From: CAWJMD01 sp963700925
GTDB taxonomy: Bacteria; Actinomycetota; Actinomycetes; Actinomycetales; CAWJMD01
DNA length: 64,000 nucleotides
Assembly (NCBI GenBank): GCA_963700925.1
Contig: OY969553.1
Span: 1,798,001-1,862,000, forward strand
Direction: 5' to 3'
Below the pieces are notes generated by a model. That model was given only the letters and a program-made list of their open reading frames with translations. It searched no databases and had not been told where the DNA came from. The translations under genes were made by a program, and so were the position numbers. The first letter of the stretch is position 1, and the number at the start of each line of letters is the position of its first letter. Positions 23,576 through 30,694 of the stretch are shown one piece after another.

Positions 23576-24745
23576 TCAGCGCACCGTCACCGCAACTGAG
23601 GCCAAGGTCGTGCCCTGGTTCACTCCGCACTCGGTCAACGACCCGGGAACGCGAACCCGGAGCTGGGCGGTCCCCGCGACTGTCGGCGTCCAGCTGAGCG
23701 TGTAGCGGCCGTTCTGCCTGACCATCGCGGTGGCCACTGTCTGCCAGCTGCCGCCGACGGCTTGCTGCAGGTAGAGGTGCTGTCTGTCCGGGTACATCTC
23801 GTTGTAGACGGCCGGCGCAGGGAACACGTTGCCGGTGACGTTCAGCGTGCTGCCACGGTTCAGGGACAGCGCGGAGTAGTGGGAGTTGGCCTGCCACTTG
23901 ATCGGCGCGCACATCCGGTGCTCGGCCTCGAGGCTCCAACCACGTGATCCCCGTCCGCCCCAGGCGAGCAGCCACCACGCGTCCCCGTTGACCGAGGTGG
24001 CGCCCCCGGTCCAGAGCCCGCTGGACGTCAGGGCAACTCCAGGCGGGCCACCGCCCACCGTGGTTCCTCCGCACGGGAGGGGCCGCGGCCCGGAGTCGGC
24101 CGGATAGCGGTGGACGTCCGCAGCGAAGTCGGCGCCGAAGCCATGGGTGCTCACGCGCGCGGCCACAGGATCGCCCGAGCTACGGGCAGTCACGATGGCG
24201 CGGGGGGTCCAGAGCTCGTCACCGGTGACGATCGGGACCGCTGCGCTGCGAGGGGTGATGTCCCAGAGGTCCGGTGGGACGATGCTGAAGGTGGCGCCGT
24301 CGTCGATCGGGACGTAGACCATGTTGCCCGAGAGGTCTTCAACGGCAAGCAGGTCGGTGAGGGTGAAGCTGCTTGCCTGCACGGCAGCCACCTCGACGAA
24401 GGCCCGCCAGACGCCGAGCTGAGGTGTGCCACTGACCATGACAGGGCACTGCCAGTCCAGCCACGACCGCCGTGACAGGTCCTCAGGGGAGGTGCCGTCC
24501 GCGCGGAGCGTGGTGTGCTCGTAGGGGCCCAGACCGACCAGGTGGTCGGGCAGGCCCTCTGGGTCGCTCAGCTCGACGTCGACCTGCAGGGTGAGGAAAC
24601 CCGTCTCGATGTTCGCGGTGACCGGCGTGACGGACGTGGACAGCACCTCGGTGGGCGTGTCCGCCGCACCGGCAGCGCCGACCGGAAGCACCGCGACCAT
24701 CAGGAACGCAGACAGAAGGGCTGGAGCAGTTCGACGAAGAATCAT
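23576..24745 (-). CDS. Secreted protein of unknown function
   Basis: 389 residues with a clear signal peptide (ILRRTAPALLSAFLMVA, cleavage after GAAGAA). The mature part is beta-rich with few cysteines. The N-terminal half (TPVTANIETGFLTLQVDVEL...) looks like an Ig-like module, and the last about 90 residues (LNVTGNVFPAP... YTLSWTPTVAGTAQLRVRVPG) form a second Ig/SH3-like module. I recognise no catalytic motif. The ATG at 24745 follows GGGGAGG; the frame is open upstream but non-coding in character. It is convergent with the IclR gene, 24 bp apart. Confidence 0.75.
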   Translation of the reverse strand: MILRRTAPALLSAFLMVAVLPVGAAGAADTPTEVLSTSVTPVTANIETGFLTLQVDVELSDPEGLPDHLVGLGPYEHTTLRADGTSPEDLSRRSWLDWQCPVMVSGTPQLGVWRAFVEVAAVQASSFTLTDLLAVEDLSGNMVYVPIDDGATFSIVPPDLWDITPRSAAVPIVTGDELWTPRAIVTARSSGDPVAARVSTHGFGADFAADVHRYPADSGPRPLPCGGTTVGGGPPGVALTSSGLWTGGATSVNGDAWWLLAWGGRGSRGWSLEAEHRMCAPIKWQANSHYSALSLNRGSTLNVTGNVFPAPAVYNEMYPDRQHLYLQQAVGGSWQTVATAMVRQNGRYTLSWTPTVAGTAQLRVRVPGSLTECGVNQGTTLASVAVTVR

Positions 24746-24870
24746 GACCGCCTCCCCACGGCAGGCCGTGCGACCCCTCGGCGGCCGGGTTGGCCGTTCG
24801 CTCGTCCAGACCCAGGCGAGCGGGCGCGGCGGTCGTCGCACTCCCGAGTCCGAGACTCTGCCCACGGGAC

Positions 24871-24934
24871 AAGGCCTGTCAAGGGCAAGGCCTGTCAAGG
24901 GCAAGGCCCGTCAAGGGCAAGGCCCGTCGAGGGG
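24871..24934. repeat. 16-bp tandem repeat, four copies
   Basis: AAGGCCTGTCAAGGGC is repeated at 24871, 24887 and 24903 (one change), with a degenerate fourth unit at 24919. It lies in the gap between the secreted protein and the WYL regulator, just before the latter's stop. The unit length is not a multiple of three, so it is unlikely to be coding. Confidence 0.8.
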
Positions 24935-24940
24935 CCGACG

Positions 24941-25639
24941 TCAGCCCAGCCCGACCTGCCGCGCGTCAGGCGGCGGTTCACCGAACAGCGCTGGGTCTCG
25001 CTCCTCGACCTCCTCGCGCGTGACGTGCCCGGCCGCGATCCGGTCCCACCGGAACCAGCGCGGCCCGACGCGCTCGCGGCACCACGCCACGAGATACCAG
25101 TGCCCGCCCCGCATCGCGAGCCACTGCGGCTCCACCGTGCGGCGCGACGCGGCCCCTCCCGAGTCCACGTAGTCGATCACCAGCGCGCGTCCGAGTCTCA
25201 CGGCTTCCTCCACGGCGGCCCGGGCAGGGAGCGTGGTCGCCGTTCCCGCGAGCGGACGCACCCACATGCGCGCCGCGAGCCGCTGCGCCCGCGCCCTGGT
25301 CGGCGGGTCCATCACGTCGAGCAGCTTGTCGAGCGCAGCCTTGCCGTCCACCGCGAAGGGCGCGCCAGGGTTGGCAGCCAGCGCGACCGCGACCGAAACC
25401 GCCTGTCCTGCTGTGAGATTCACGGGCGGCAAGGTTGCCGCGGCATCGAGGACGTAGCCACCTCCTGGCCCGGCCTGCGCCCACACCGGTAGTCCCGCCT
25501 GCTGGAGGGCGCTGACGTCGCGCTTGATCGTCCGCTCACTCACCTCGAGCTTGCGGGCCAGCTGTGCCGACGTGCGACCACGGGATCCAGCCCGCCGCAG
25601 CTCCTCGCTGACGGCATGCAGGCGGTCCGTTCGGTTCAC
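24941..25639 (-). CDS. WYL-domain transcriptional regulator (YafY type)
   Basis: 232 residues. N-terminal HTH_11 (about 1-60; SAQLARKLEVSERTIKRDVSAL), then a linker and the WYL-type domain with a C-terminal RWFRWDRIAAG motif. Divergent from an alpha/beta hydrolase across 63 bp that contain a perfect inverted repeat, so it probably regulates that gene and itself. Confidence 0.9.
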   Translation of the reverse strand: MNRTDRLHAVSEELRRAGSRGRTSAQLARKLEVSERTIKRDVSALQQAGLPVWAQAGPGGGYVLDAAATLPPVNLTAGQAVSVAVALAANPGAPFAVDGKAALDKLLDVMDPPTRARAQRLAARMWVRPLAGTATTLPARAAVEEAVRLGRALVIDYVDSGGAASRRTVEPQWLAMRGGHWYLVAWCRERVGPRWFRWDRIAAGHVTREEVEERDPALFGEPPPDARQVGLG

Positions 25640-25660
25640 CGTCCAAGTCTCTCAGAATTG

Positions 25661-25678
25661 GTGACAGGACGGTGTCAC
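25661..25678. promoter_or_regulatory. Candidate operator between WYL regulator and hydrolase
   Basis: GTGACA, 6-bp spacer, TGTCAC: a perfect 18-bp dyad in the 63-bp divergent gap, 25 bp from the hydrolase start and 22 bp from the regulator start. Confidence 0.5.
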
Positions 25679-25702
25679 GATCGACATGAAAGGGTCGTCC
25701 AC

Positions 25703-26434
25703 ATGAGCATTTACGAGAACTCGCAACCCACCCGTCACTACGTCCTCGTGCCTGGCCTCTGGATCGGAGGCTGGGCCTGGGACGCGGTCGCCACCCGGCT
25801 GCGCGAGGCCGGCCACACGGTCACGGCCGTCACACTCCCGGGCCTCGAGGAAGTCGACGAGACTGATACCGACCGGTCGGGCATCAGCCGCGCCGACCAT
25901 GTCGACCACCTGGTCGACGTCGTCGAGAGGGCCGGCGAGAGCGTCGTGCTCGTCGGACACAGCGGTGGTGGCGGGATCGTCGACTCGGTCGTCCGACGCG
26001 TTCCCCAGCTGGTGAGCCGGGTCGTGTACGTGGACAGCGGACCGGTGGACGAGGGAACAGCAGCCGAGCCGGAGCTCCCGGCCGACGTTGCCGAGGTGCC
26101 GCTTCCGAGCTGGGACGAGCTGGCCGCGCAGGGCGCCAGCGCCGAAGGACTCGACGAGGCCACGCGCGAGGAGTTCAGGCGGCGCGCGGTGCCGCAGCCG
26201 GCCGGTCCGCTGCGCGACGTGGTGCCGGCGGGTGACGCCCGGCGCGACAAGGTGCCGGTGACCCTGGTGGGCTCGTCGTTCACCGGCGCGCAGGTCGTCG
26301 AGCTGATCGCGCAGGGCCACCCGATGTTCACCCCGCTCGCCGACCTCGACGTGACGTACGTGGACCTGCCCACCGGCCACTGGCCGATGCTGTCCCGTCC
26401 GGACGACCTGGCCGAGGTGCTGGCTCGAGTGTGA
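25703..26434 (+). CDS. Alpha/beta hydrolase (esterase, MES/HNL-like)
   Basis: 243 residues. HYVLVPGLWIGGWAWD near residue 12, nucleophile elbow GHSGGG near 96, and the final His in TGHWPMLSRPDDLAEVL near 228. This last phrase is typical of the salicylate-esterase/hydroxynitrile-lyase-like branch. ATG at 25703. Substrate unknown; control by the divergent WYL regulator is likely. Confidence 0.88.
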   Translation: MSIYENSQPTRHYVLVPGLWIGGWAWDAVATRLREAGHTVTAVTLPGLEEVDETDTDRSGISRADHVDHLVDVVERAGESVVLVGHSGGGGIVDSVVRRVPQLVSRVVYVDSGPVDEGTAAEPELPADVAEVPLPSWDELAAQGASAEGLDEATREEFRRRAVPQPAGPLRDVVPAGDARRDKVPVTLVGSSFTGAQVVELIAQGHPMFTPLADLDVTYVDLPTGHWPMLSRPDDLAEVLARV

Positions 26435-26477
26435 TTCGGGTGATTTCGGGCAGGCTGAGCGGATTCTGAGGTGGTAG

Positions 26478-26517
26478 CCTCCCGGCGACGCGGAGCCGGG
26501 TCGCGACCGTCGGGAGG
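26478..26517 (+). promoter_or_regulatory. tctC leader with mutually exclusive stems over the ribosome binding site
   Basis: CCTCCCG (26478-26484) is complementary to CGGGAGG (26511-26517), which contains the tctC ribosome binding site. The same 5' bases overlap CCCGGC (26481-26486), which can instead pair with GCCGGG (26495-26500). The two stems cannot form together, so the leader could switch translation on and off. No known riboswitch class is recognised. Confidence 0.4.
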
Positions 26518-26525
26518 TCCACTTC

Positions 26526-27587
26526 ATGGGACACCGCTACTCCTTCGATGATCCTGCGTGTCGACGGTGCTTCAGCCGCCGGCCGAACAGGGTTCTGGCA
26601 AGCACCGCCGTTGCGGCCGTGGCACTTTCGCTTGCTGCGTGCGGTGACAACGGCGGTGGAGGCGGCGGTGGCGCCGCCGAGGGCTACCCGGACGGGGAGA
26701 TCACGTTCGTGGTGCCGTTCTCCGCGGGCGGGCCGACCGACACCGTGACTCGCATGGTCGCCGAGCCCATGAGCGAGACGCTGGGCCAGGAGATCGTCGT
26801 GCAGAACGTCGAGGGCGCCGGCGGCACCGTCGCAGCGGGCGAGGTCTCGGCGGCAGCACCGGACGGCTACACGGTGCTGATGCACCACATCGGCATGTCG
26901 ACCGCCCCGTCGTTGTACAGCGACCTTGCGTACGACCCGCTCGAGGACTTCAAGACGGTGGGGCTGGTCACCGAGGTGCCGATGACGATCATCGCGCGCA
27001 AGGACTTCGAGCCGGAGACGCTCGAGGAGCTCGTGGAGTACGTCAAGGAGAACGCGGACACCGTCACGTACGCCAACGCCGGAATCGGCGCCGCCTCGCA
27101 CCTGTGCGGGCTGCTGATCCAGAACGCCATCGGCGAGAAGGTCACCGAGGTTCCCTACGAGGGAACCGGTCCCGCCCTCACCGACCTCGTCGGCGGGCAG
27201 GTCGACTTCATGTGCGACCAGACCACGAACACGACCGGGCAGATCCAGGCAGGCGAGGTCAAGGCCTACGCCGTGACCACGCCCGAGCGGGTGGAGAGCC
27301 TTCCCGACGTGCCGACCACTGCCGAGGCCGGTCTGGAGGACGTCGAGGTCAGCGTCTGGCACGGGCTCTACGTGCCGGCCGAGACCCCGGACGAGATCGT
27401 CCGGATGCTCACCGAGTCGCTCCAGGGAGCCCTTGAGGACCAGGGCGTGATCGACCAGATGGCCGAGCTCGGAACGGCGCCCGTCTCGCAGGAGGACGCG
27501 ACGCCGGAGGCGCACACTTCGCAGCTCGAGGAGCAGATCGACCTCTGGAGGCCGATCATCGAGGAGGCGGGCGTCTCCGCTCCCTGA
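26526..27587 (+). CDS. tctC: Tripartite tricarboxylate transporter substrate-binding lipoprotein
   Basis: 353 residues, TctC/Bug family. A lipoprotein signal with lipobox ending at C39 (LSLAAC) is followed by a Gly-rich spacer and the Bug domain opening ITFVVPFSAGGPTDTVTR. Captures a carboxylate outside the cell for the TctAB membrane pair. The ATG is placed by GGGAGG 8 nt upstream. Substrate not predictable. Confidence 0.94.
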   Translation: MGHRYSFDDPACRRCFSRRPNRVLASTAVAAVALSLAACGDNGGGGGGGAAEGYPDGEITFVVPFSAGGPTDTVTRMVAEPMSETLGQEIVVQNVEGAGGTVAAGEVSAAAPDGYTVLMHHIGMSTAPSLYSDLAYDPLEDFKTVGLVTEVPMTIIARKDFEPETLEELVEYVKENADTVTYANAGIGAASHLCGLLIQNAIGEKVTEVPYEGTGPALTDLVGGQVDFMCDQTTNTTGQIQAGEVKAYAVTTPERVESLPDVPTTAEAGLEDVEVSVWHGLYVPAETPDEIVRMLTESLQGALEDQGVIDQMAELGTAPVSQEDATPEAHTSQLEEQIDLWRPIIEEAGVSAP

Positions 27588-27653
27588 CCACCCCGACGGT
27601 GACCCGGCTCGGCGGCCGCACCGTTCCCTGAGGACTCGCGAGGACGCCGACAC

Positions 27654-28115
27654 GTGGACATTCGGAAGGCGCGCAAGGACCTCCTGGCCGGCATCACCTT
27701 CGTGGCCTTCGGGCTGGCCTTCGCGATCGCCTCGACCACGTACAAGCTCGGCACGGCACTGAACATGGGCCCGGGCTACTTCCCGCTGGTCCTCGGGGGC
27801 GTGCTCGCCCTGCTCGGGATCCTCATCGTCATCAAGGGTTTCGTCGCAGGTGAGGGCGACGACCTCGGGCGGGTCCCCTGGAAGGCGGTCGCCCTGCTCG
27901 TGGTGGCGGTCCTCTTCTTCGGCTTCACGGTGCGAGGGCTGGGACTGGCTCTTGCCCTGCTCGTCACGACGACGCTGGCGGCACTCGCGGGGCACCGCAC
28001 AGGCGTGGTCGCGGCCGCGATCATCTCCGGCGGGCTGACGCTCCTCTGCGTCATCGTCTTCGTACTAGCGCTGCAGCTACGCCTGCCCATCGTCGGCACG
28101 TGGATTCCGGTGTAG
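27654..28115 (+). CDS. tctB: Tripartite tricarboxylate transporter small membrane subunit
   Basis: 153 residues, four hydrophobic segments. The opening RKDLLAGITFVAFGLAFAI and GPGYFPLVLGGVLALLG are typical of TctB. GTG start. Lies between tctC and tctA with a 4-nt gap to tctA. Confidence 0.92.
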   Translation: MDIRKARKDLLAGITFVAFGLAFAIASTTYKLGTALNMGPGYFPLVLGGVLALLGILIVIKGFVAGEGDDLGRVPWKAVALLVVAVLFFGFTVRGLGLALALLVTTTLAALAGHRTGVVAAAIISGGLTLLCVIVFVLALQLRLPIVGTWIPV

Positions 28116-28119
28116 GCGA

Positions 28120-29628
28120 ATGGATCTGCTCTCGAACCTGGGTCTCGGGCTTCAGACCGCGCTGCAGCCCGAGAACATCCTGTTCTGCCTCATCGGCGTC
28201 GCCCTGGGCACCGCGGTGGGGGTGCTGCCGGGCATCGGGCCGACCGCGACGATCGCCATGCTCCTGCCGATCACCTTCAACCTCGACGCGGTCGGGGCGC
28301 TGATCATGCTGGCGGGTATCTACTACGGCGCCCAGTACGGCGGCTCCACGACGGCCATTCTGATCAACCTCCCAGGTGAGTCGTCGTCCGCTGTCACGGC
28401 GATCGACGGCCATCAGATGGCGCGTCAAGGGCGAGCCGGGCCGGCGCTCGCGACTGCCGCGCTGGGCTCCTTCTTCGCCGGCACCGTCGCCACCGTCGCG
28501 CTGGCCCTGTTCGCTCCACCGCTTGCCGACGTCGCGCTGAAGTTCGGTCCGGCTGAGTACTTCTCGCTCGTCGTGCTGGGCTTGATCGCGTCCATCGCCC
28601 TGGCCAGCGGATCGATGTTGAAGGCGCTCGCCATGATCGTCCTGGGGCTCCTGCTAGGGACCGTCGGGCAGGACATCTACTCGGGTACACCGCGCTTCAC
28701 GTTCGGCCAGCGGGAGCTGTACAGCGGCCTGAACTTCGTCTCGCTGGCGGTCGGCATGTTCGGTGTCGCCGAGATCCTGCGAAATCTCGAGGACGAGAAG
28801 GGCCGCACCGTCGGAGTCAGCAAGGTCAAGAACCTGTGGCTGACGCGCGACGAGTTCCGCAAGATCGTTGCCCCCGTTCTGCGAGGCACCGGCCTCGGCT
28901 CGGCGCTCGGCATCCTCCCCGGAGGTGGCCACATCCTCGCCGCCTTCGCCTCGTACTCCGTCGAGAAGCGCGTCTCCAAGCATCCCGAGACGTTCGGCCA
29001 CGGTGCCATCGAGGGCGTGGCTGCGCCCGAGTCGGCGAACAACGCAGCGGCGCAGACGTCCTTCATCCCGCTCCTCACCCTTGGCCTTCCCGCAAACCCT
29101 GTGATGGCCCTCATGCTGGGCGCTTTCATCATCCAGGGGATCACGCCGGGGCCTAATGTCATCGATGACGAGCCGGACCTGGTCTGGGGGCTGATCGCGT
29201 CGATGTGGCTGGGGAACCTCATCCTGGTCCTGCTGAACCTGCCACTCATCGGGCTCTGGGTGAAGATGCTCACGATCCCCTACCGCGTGCTCTTCCCGGC
29301 GATCATCGCGTTCGCGGCGATCGGCTGTTACTCGCTCGGCTTCAACGCCTACAACGTCTACGCGATCGCCTTCTTCGGCATCCTCGGCTACGGGCTGATC
29401 AAGCTCGGCTGCGAGCCCGCGCCCCTGCTGCTGGGCTTCGTGCTCGGCCCACTGCTGGAGAAGCACCTTCGGCGCGCGCTGATCATCTCGCACGGCGACC
29501 CGAGCGTCTTCGTGACGCGTCCGCTCTCGGCAGTGCTGCTGGGGCTTGCAGTGGTGGTCCTCGTGATCACCGTGCTGCCGACGATCCGCAAGAAGCGCGA
29601 GGTCGTGTTCCAGGAGGACGAGGTCTAG
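28120..29628 (+). CDS. tctA: Tripartite tricarboxylate transporter large membrane subunit
   Basis: 502 residues, about twelve membrane helices. The family sequence GVLPGIGPTATIAMLLPIT is near residue 40, and YYGAQYGGSTTAILINLPGE near 68. Main translocation subunit driven by an ion gradient, with TctB and TctC. Followed within 4 nt by the homocysteine methyltransferase gene. Confidence 0.95.
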   Translation: MDLLSNLGLGLQTALQPENILFCLIGVALGTAVGVLPGIGPTATIAMLLPITFNLDAVGALIMLAGIYYGAQYGGSTTAILINLPGESSSAVTAIDGHQMARQGRAGPALATAALGSFFAGTVATVALALFAPPLADVALKFGPAEYFSLVVLGLIASIALASGSMLKALAMIVLGLLLGTVGQDIYSGTPRFTFGQRELYSGLNFVSLAVGMFGVAEILRNLEDEKGRTVGVSKVKNLWLTRDEFRKIVAPVLRGTGLGSALGILPGGGHILAAFASYSVEKRVSKHPETFGHGAIEGVAAPESANNAAAQTSFIPLLTLGLPANPVMALMLGAFIIQGITPGPNVIDDEPDLVWGLIASMWLGNLILVLLNLPLIGLWVKMLTIPYRVLFPAIIAFAAIGCYSLGFNAYNVYAIAFFGILGYGLIKLGCEPAPLLLGFVLGPLLEKHLRRALIISHGDPSVFVTRPLSAVLLGLAVVVLVITVLPTIRKKREVVFQEDEV

Positions 29629-29631
29629 CCC

Positions 29632-30567
29632 GTGCGCCTGCAACACGACCGGTTCGCCGAGGCGGTCAGTAAGGGACCTCTGGTGCTCGACGGCGGCCTC
29701 GCCACCCACCTCGAGGCGCGTGGCAACGACCTGGGCGGGGGGCTGTGGTCTGCCCGGCTGCTGCTCACCGATGACGGACGGGCAGAGCTCGTTGCGGCGC
29801 ACGGCGACTTCTACGAGGCAGGGGCTCAGGTCGCGACAACGGCCTCGTACCAACTGAGTTCGCTGTCGCTCGCGCGAGCGGGACATGACAGGGCCGACGC
29901 CGCAGTTCTGCTGCGCGCTTCGGTGGAGGTGGCGCGAGCGGCGCGCGACCAGCACGCGCCGGAGGGCTGGGTCGCCGGGTCGGTCGGGCCGTACGGCGCG
30001 TCGCTGGCCGACGGGTCGGAGTACACGGGCGACTACCAGCTCGGTGACCACGCCGCTTCGGTGGCGGCGTTGCGGGCGTTCCACCGTCCGAGAATCGAGG
30101 TCTTGCTCGAAGCCGGAGTCGACGTACTGGCTTGCGAGACAGTGCCATCGGCGGCCGAGGTGGAGGCGCTCGCCCTCGAGCTCGAAGCCGTCGGTGCGGC
30201 CGCGTGGGTGTCCGTGACACCCGCACCCAGTGGGTTGACCACTCGCCGCGCCGAGCCCCTCGCCGACGCGCTCGCCCCTCTCGCCGACGTGACTCTCGTG
30301 GCTGTCGGCGTCAACTGCTGCGCTCCCGGGGACGTACTGCCTGCTCTCCGAGCATCTGCTGCCACGACCGGACGGGCTGGCGTGGCGTACCCCAACAGCG
30401 GCGAGAGCTGGGACGCCGCCGCGCAGTCGTGGACCGGTGAGCCGGCCTGGGACGCCGCCCTCGTGCCGGCCTGGGCCGCTGCGGGCGCCTGGCTGGTCGG
30501 CGGCTGCTGCCGCGTCGGCCCTGCTCAGGTGTCTGCCGTCCGCCAGCAGCTGACACTCGCACGGTGA
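29632..30567 (+). CDS. mmuM: Homocysteine S-methyltransferase
   Basis: 311 residues. Transfers a methyl group to homocysteine, usually from S-methylmethionine. Zinc thiol ligands C229 (VGVNC) and C292-C293 (GGCCR) are present. The N-terminal LVLDGGLATHLE is the family opening. GTG start 3 nt after the tctA stop, so it is probably the last gene of the tct operon. No functional link is obvious unless the transporter takes up a related sulphur compound. Confidence 0.92.
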   Translation: MRLQHDRFAEAVSKGPLVLDGGLATHLEARGNDLGGGLWSARLLLTDDGRAELVAAHGDFYEAGAQVATTASYQLSSLSLARAGHDRADAAVLLRASVEVARAARDQHAPEGWVAGSVGPYGASLADGSEYTGDYQLGDHAASVAALRAFHRPRIEVLLEAGVDVLACETVPSAAEVEALALELEAVGAAAWVSVTPAPSGLTTRRAEPLADALAPLADVTLVAVGVNCCAPGDVLPALRASAATTGRAGVAYPNSGESWDAAAQSWTGEPAWDAALVPAWAAAGAWLVGGCCRVGPAQVSAVRQQLTLAR

Positions 30568-30621
30568 GGTGATGGCCCTCACGTCCGGACGACGCCGAAG
30601 TTACCCGCGAGTATCGTCCTC

Positions 30622-30657
30622 TGCGACGACCGAGCGCCTACGGTGGCGGTCGTCGCA
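30622..30657. promoter_or_regulatory. Inverted repeat upstream of the Fe-S oxidoreductase
   Basis: TGCGACGACCG (30622-30632) and CGGTCGTCGCA (30647-30657) are perfect 11-bp arms with a 14-bp spacer, ending 37 bp before the start codon at 30695. Could be an operator or a terminator for the preceding operon. Confidence 0.45.
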
Positions 30658-30694
30658 CGCAGTTCCCACCCGCCCGTGACAGGAGCGCCCTGAC

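Noticed and set aside
26328..27995. 555-residue open frame on the minus strand
   Set aside because: Covers tctC and tctB in antisense; both plus-strand genes have clear family signatures.
28654..30582. 642-residue open frame on the minus strand
   Set aside because: Antisense to tctA and mmuM; His/Arg/Gln-rich without domains.
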